From Candidatus Kuenenia stuttgartensis (GTDB taxonomy: Bacteria > Planctomycetota > Planctomycetia > Isosphaerales > Isosphaeraceae), in NCBI GenBank assembly GCA_945872325.1, contig CAMBZY010000088.1, positions 1-9,221 on the forward strand: DNA of 9,221 nt. The letters run 5' to 3'. The notes below the pieces were generated by a model that worked only from the letters and a program-made list of their open reading frames with translations, did not search any database and was not told where the DNA came from. The translations under genes were made by a program, and so were the position numbers. Positions 6,661 through 9,221 of this stretch are shown here, in pieces. Every line of letters starts with the position of its first letter. Position 1 is the first letter of the stretch.

Positions 6661-8499
6661 TTATTTGGCTGGAGTGGCGGTCTTTGTGGAATCGAGGAAT
6701 TTCTGTTTGAAGACAGGGGCCGCTTCGCGGAAGAACGATTGCAAAAGCTCGCGTTGTTCTTTGGAAGGGTTGTCTGTGCTGACAAACATGGCCTGGAGCT
6801 GGTAATTGCGGTAATAGTTGTCCACTGTCGGTGCGGTTGCACCTTTGATCATGGCAGGGATGTCGCCGACCATTTTACCGAGACGATATTTGGCTCTTGT
6901 CACAAGGTTGCCAAAAAGGCCCTGGCCACCTTCGGTTTCCACGTCGTATCGGGCTTCAGGTGGTTCGAGTTTCCAGCTTCCATCTTCAAGGAATGCTGTG
7001 TAAATCAAAAGGCCTTTTTGATCGATTCCGCGTGTGATGACCGAGACGTTATAGGGCACTTCCTTGGTGCTGCCGGTGTTTTCAGCCTGCATGACCTGCA
7101 CCTTCCAGCCGCCCATGTCATAGCAGATATTGAGGTCGTGATAGCCGAAGAACGGATAGTCGATCGATATCTGGGCCTGAATCTTGCCATTCTGATAGAC
7201 AAAGCTCTCGGAATTTGAGCCGAAGCTGAGCGTACGTTCGCTCGATTTGATCGATTCCGGGAGGAGTGTCCAGCTTCCAATTTTTTCTGGAGGAGCGAAC
7301 GTCGGGCGAGTTTTCTTGGTGAGATCTTCGAGCCGTTTCAGGCGATCTTCGCCCTTACTTTCCAAGGCCAGTTTTACGGTGTCGTCGACTTTGGCATTCG
7401 TTGACCTGATTTTTTCGCGAGCGAACCGGATCGAGGCCATAGCGGTAAGTGGCAGGACTAAAACAGCCCAGGCAACAAGAATTGCAGCGAATGCTTTACG
7501 TGGTGGTGTCAAGCGGATTGGAGCGGTTTGGGTCGATTTGCTCGATTCGGATCGGCCACGGTCCGAGCCTCCTGAACGCATGCTTTGGCTATCTTTACCA
7601 GGGAAAACGCGACGGAAAAGTTTGCCAAGTTTCGTGATCGAGAAAAACTTCGCTGTGGATATCTCCATCAACACGACATCCCAGCTCAAAGTGAGTGAGA
7701 GGCCGAGTACGAAGACCACGATCCCGAGAATTTCGTGAGGCCAGCCATTGAGAAGGTCGATATCGCCGGTAATTTTGGCAATCACACCTACACAAATACG
7801 CAGAACGTTCAGGCTGAGGTCGAAAATCACGGCTCCTATGAGCAGCAACGAGGTGAGCAGAAAGCCTCTTTGATTCCAAAGGGCGTAGAAAAGTGCAAAG
7901 GCGAGGATGGAGAAAAGCGACTGGATCCCGCTACAGGCCTCTTCGACGAGGAATCGCTGACCGTCAACCTCGAGCGTGTTCATGTTGACAACATGGAAGA
8001 TGTCGAACATGTCCAGTGTACGGCTGGCAATTACGACGGATACTCTTTGCAAGCGAAGAGTTAAGACGGTATCAAGTTCGCCGGGCGGCGGTGTGATGAC
8101 CGCCAGAAGGACGAAAGCAGGGCTGATCTTTCGGACCAGTGACCAGCCTCCGAGAATATGCATGACCATCGAGAATGCGGCCACTGTGCCTGCGAAGGCA
8201 AGTACGGCTGAAGGCTGAAAATAGCCAATAAACAGGCATGGGATGCTGAACAGGCCCATGATGGCCGAGAAGGCTGGATGGCCGGGCCTGAGTGTATTTT
8301 CGTCCACTTCAAGGAGTCGCTGGCGAACCAGAAAAGCCACTCCGAGGACCAGGATCGGGAAGAATTCGTAGTGCGGTTTGCTGCCTAAGGCCGTGGCCCA
8401 AGCTGTCCATAAGGGCAACATCAGGACTGCGGCGGCGGTCAGTGCTACTCCAGGATTGGAGAGCGAAAATCGGTTTGGAGAGAGAGCAGCTGTTGACAT
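6661..8499 (-). CDS. xrtU: Exosortase fused to an EpsI-like C-terminal domain (planctomycete XrtU-type)
   Basis: The 612-residue protein has two parts. Residues 1-280 are a multi-pass membrane exosortase with the full catalytic set: Cys189 in VEEACSGIQSL, Arg234 in NVLRICVG and His255 in GWPHEILGI. Exosortases are transpeptidase-like proteases that recognise a C-terminal sorting signal on exported proteins. A Ser/Arg-rich, probably cytoplasmic linker (about 300-333) leads to a further membrane helix (about 336-358) and then a region (about 405-600) resembling the EpsI/DUF3485 family: it opens with IGSWTLLPESI and carries HDLNICYDMGGWKVQ (454-468), the usual H...CY..GGW pattern. EpsI is normally a separate or fused partner linked to exopolysaccharide export. 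The ATG at 8499 is preceded by GGGAT. The exosortase call is firm; the XrtU subtype and symbol rest on the inferred phylum and fused form. Confidence 0.9.
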   Translation of the reverse strand: MSTAALSPNRFSLSNPGVALTAAAVLMLPLWTAWATALGSKPHYEFFPILVLGVAFLVRQRLLEVDENTLRPGHPAFSAIMGLFSIPCLFIGYFQPSAVLAFAGTVAAFSMVMHILGGWSLVRKISPAFVLLAVITPPPGELDTVLTLRLQRVSVVIASRTLDMFDIFHVVNMNTLEVDGQRFLVEEACSGIQSLFSILAFALFYALWNQRGFLLTSLLLIGAVIFDLSLNVLRICVGVIAKITGDIDLLNGWPHEILGIVVFVLGLSLTLSWDVVLMEISTAKFFSITKLGKLFRRVFPGKDSQSMRSGGSDRGRSESSKSTQTAPIRLTPPRKAFAAILVAWAVLVLPLTAMASIRFAREKIRSTNAKVDDTVKLALESKGEDRLKRLEDLTKKTRPTFAPPEKIGSWTLLPESIKSSERTLSFGSNSESFVYQNGKIQAQISIDYPFFGYHDLNICYDMGGWKVQVMQAENTGSTKEVPYNVSVITRGIDQKGLLIYTAFLEDGSWKLEPPEARYDVETEGGQGLFGNLVTRAKYRLGKMVGDIPAMIKGATAPTVDNYYRNYQLQAMFVSTDNPSKEQRELLQSFFREAAPVFKQKFLDSTKTATPAK

Positions 8500-8729
8500 A
8501 ACATTATCCCATAGTGCGATTTACAACCAGCATTGCTCAATTCCGTTAAGCCCTACTACGGTTGTACCCGCATGTAATCCGGAGTATTTCCTAACCATAT
8601 ATCAGGTCATGACATGAGTTTATCATCCCAAATTCCATGAAATCCGACAAGACTAAGATATGAAATGTTTTGAGTGATGAGCCAAAACAAGGACATCGCT
8701 TCATCATCTCAAGCTGCCAGTTTTGGTGA
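8500..8729. other. Intergenic spacer between YdcF-like and exosortase genes
   Basis: A 230-base spacer between two codirectional genes. I find no terminator hairpin with a T-tract after the YdcF-like stop and no strong promoter hexamer pair towards the exosortase. The only local symmetry is a small palindrome TCATG-A-CATGA near 8607-8617. Short frames crossing the spacer look like chance. Read-through from the YdcF-like gene or a non-consensus promoter are both possible. Confidence 0.4.
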
Positions 8730-9221
8730 TTATCCAAGCCCCAGCAACGAGAACAGAATTTTGGCGAATTCGCCCGTAAACATTGATCTTGAATGATTTT
8801 GTCTCCACCAGCCTTCCGTGGGCACAGCAGGGTCATAACTAGCTGCTGTGTGAATCACAACACCTGATCCTGAAAGGTACTTACGGAATAGAATCCGGGC
8901 CCTTCTCGTGTGAAACGATGTGGTCACAATGGTGATCGAACGCGGACGCTTGCCAGGCTCGAGGGATTGAACATGTTCTGCCACTCTCTGGGCTTCGGAT
9001 GTGGTGTTGCGAGCTGTAGGCAAAAGTGTGATTCGTTCCCGGGGAACACCAGCAGCCGTGAGGCGTCGGATCACATTTCCGGCATCGTTCGCAAAGTCCG
9101 TTTCCCGTAAATTTCGATCATTCGCCAACCAGATCACGGGGGCGAAACCCTGGCTGAACAACTTTGCTGTGAGGCGGTCACGGTCTGGGTCGCCGCCGAC
9201 CAGAATGACCAAAACATCGGC
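8730..9221 (-). CDS. YdcF/DUF218 family protein (N-terminus cut by window edge)
   Basis: The frame is open to the right edge and gives 163 residues; the codons at the edge read ADVLVILVGGDPDR, the typical first strand of the DUF218 domain, so the N-terminal part, usually with membrane helices, lies outside the window. The TTG near 9212 is not a real start. Further family features are RITLLPTARNTTSEAQRVAEHV (conserved Thr-Ser/Glu segment) and SITIVTTSFHTRRARILFRKYL, the signature strand-helix. Members (YdcF, SanA, ElyC) are envelope-associated proteins of largely unknown chemistry, with links to peptidoglycan and polysaccharide metabolism. It lies 230 bases upstream of the exosortase gene on the same strand, so the two may share a transcript; DUF218 proteins are recurrent neighbours of exosortase genes. 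Confidence 0.85.
   Translation of the reverse strand, partial: ADVLVILVGGDPDRDRLTAKLFSQGFAPVIWLANDRNLRETDFANDAGNVIRRLTAAGVPRERITLLPTARNTTSEAQRVAEHVQSLEPGKRPRSITIVTTSFHTRRARILFRKYLSGSGVVIHTAASYDPAVPTEGWWRQNHSRSMFTGEFAKILFSLLGLG

Noticed and set aside
6739..7738. Two plus-strand open frames (159 and 163 codons) opposite the exosortase gene
   Set aside because: They are antisense to the EpsI-like domain, the linker and the end of the exosortase domain, which are clearly coding on the minus strand; their composition is atypical.
8493..8520. TTGACA near 8493 on the plus strand, suggesting a promoter
   Set aside because: It lies at the very start of the exosortase coding region and faces no plus-strand gene; no good -10 at 17 bases.
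1..9221. tRNA, rRNA, CRISPR array, insertion sequence or toxin-antitoxin module
   Set aside because: No long direct repeats, no terminal inverted repeats with a transposase, and no cloverleaf or rRNA-like stretch was seen.

Overview
The window looks like an ordinary chromosomal segment of a planctomycete. GC content is moderate (roughly 50-53% by eye), genes are loosely packed on both strands, and few starts have a strong Shine-Dalgarno. The gene set also fits: a fused exosortase-EpsI protein, a signal-peptide/BON/MscS channel, a secreted esterase D-like protein, and lineage-type hypothetical proteins. The phylum is inferred from this gene content; no rRNA or other marker gene is present. There are no mobile elements, CRISPR arrays, tRNAs or rRNAs.

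Layout. 1-1266 (-): a mechanosensitive channel of the MscS superfamily with an N-terminal signal peptide and BON domain; its C-terminal end is cut by the left window edge. 1267-1544: a divergent intergenic region. About 1545-2468 (+): a soluble family 2 glycosyltransferase of the dolichyl/polyprenyl-phosphate sugar synthase type. 2499-2534: a 13-bp hairpin with A and T tracts that can terminate this gene and the convergent gene 2547-2909 (-), a small unrecognised helical protein with its own probable sigma70-type promoter. 3081-4733 (+): an exported alpha/beta hydrolase of the esterase D type, followed almost without gap by a beta-phosphoglucomutase-like HAD phosphatase (4742-5413). 5579-6541 (+): an unrecognised 320-residue protein with a C-terminal coiled coil. 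6595-6617: a terminator hairpin between the convergent genes. 6661-8499 (-): an exosortase with an EpsI-like domain fused at its C-terminus. 8730-9221 (-): the C-terminal part of a YdcF/DUF218 protein, cut by the right window edge.

How the genes may work together. The strongest biological theme is the right-hand part, where a DUF218/YdcF protein lies upstream of an exosortase-EpsI fusion in the same direction. Exosortases process C-terminal sorting signals of exported proteins and are often linked to exopolysaccharide production. No protein in the window carries a recognisable PEP-CTERM-like tail, so the substrates must lie elsewhere. The polyprenyl-phosphate-type glycosyltransferase could belong to the same envelope or extracellular-polymer theme, but that link is inference. 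I see no clearly novel multi-gene system; the more interesting items are the domain fusions and the two unrecognised proteins.
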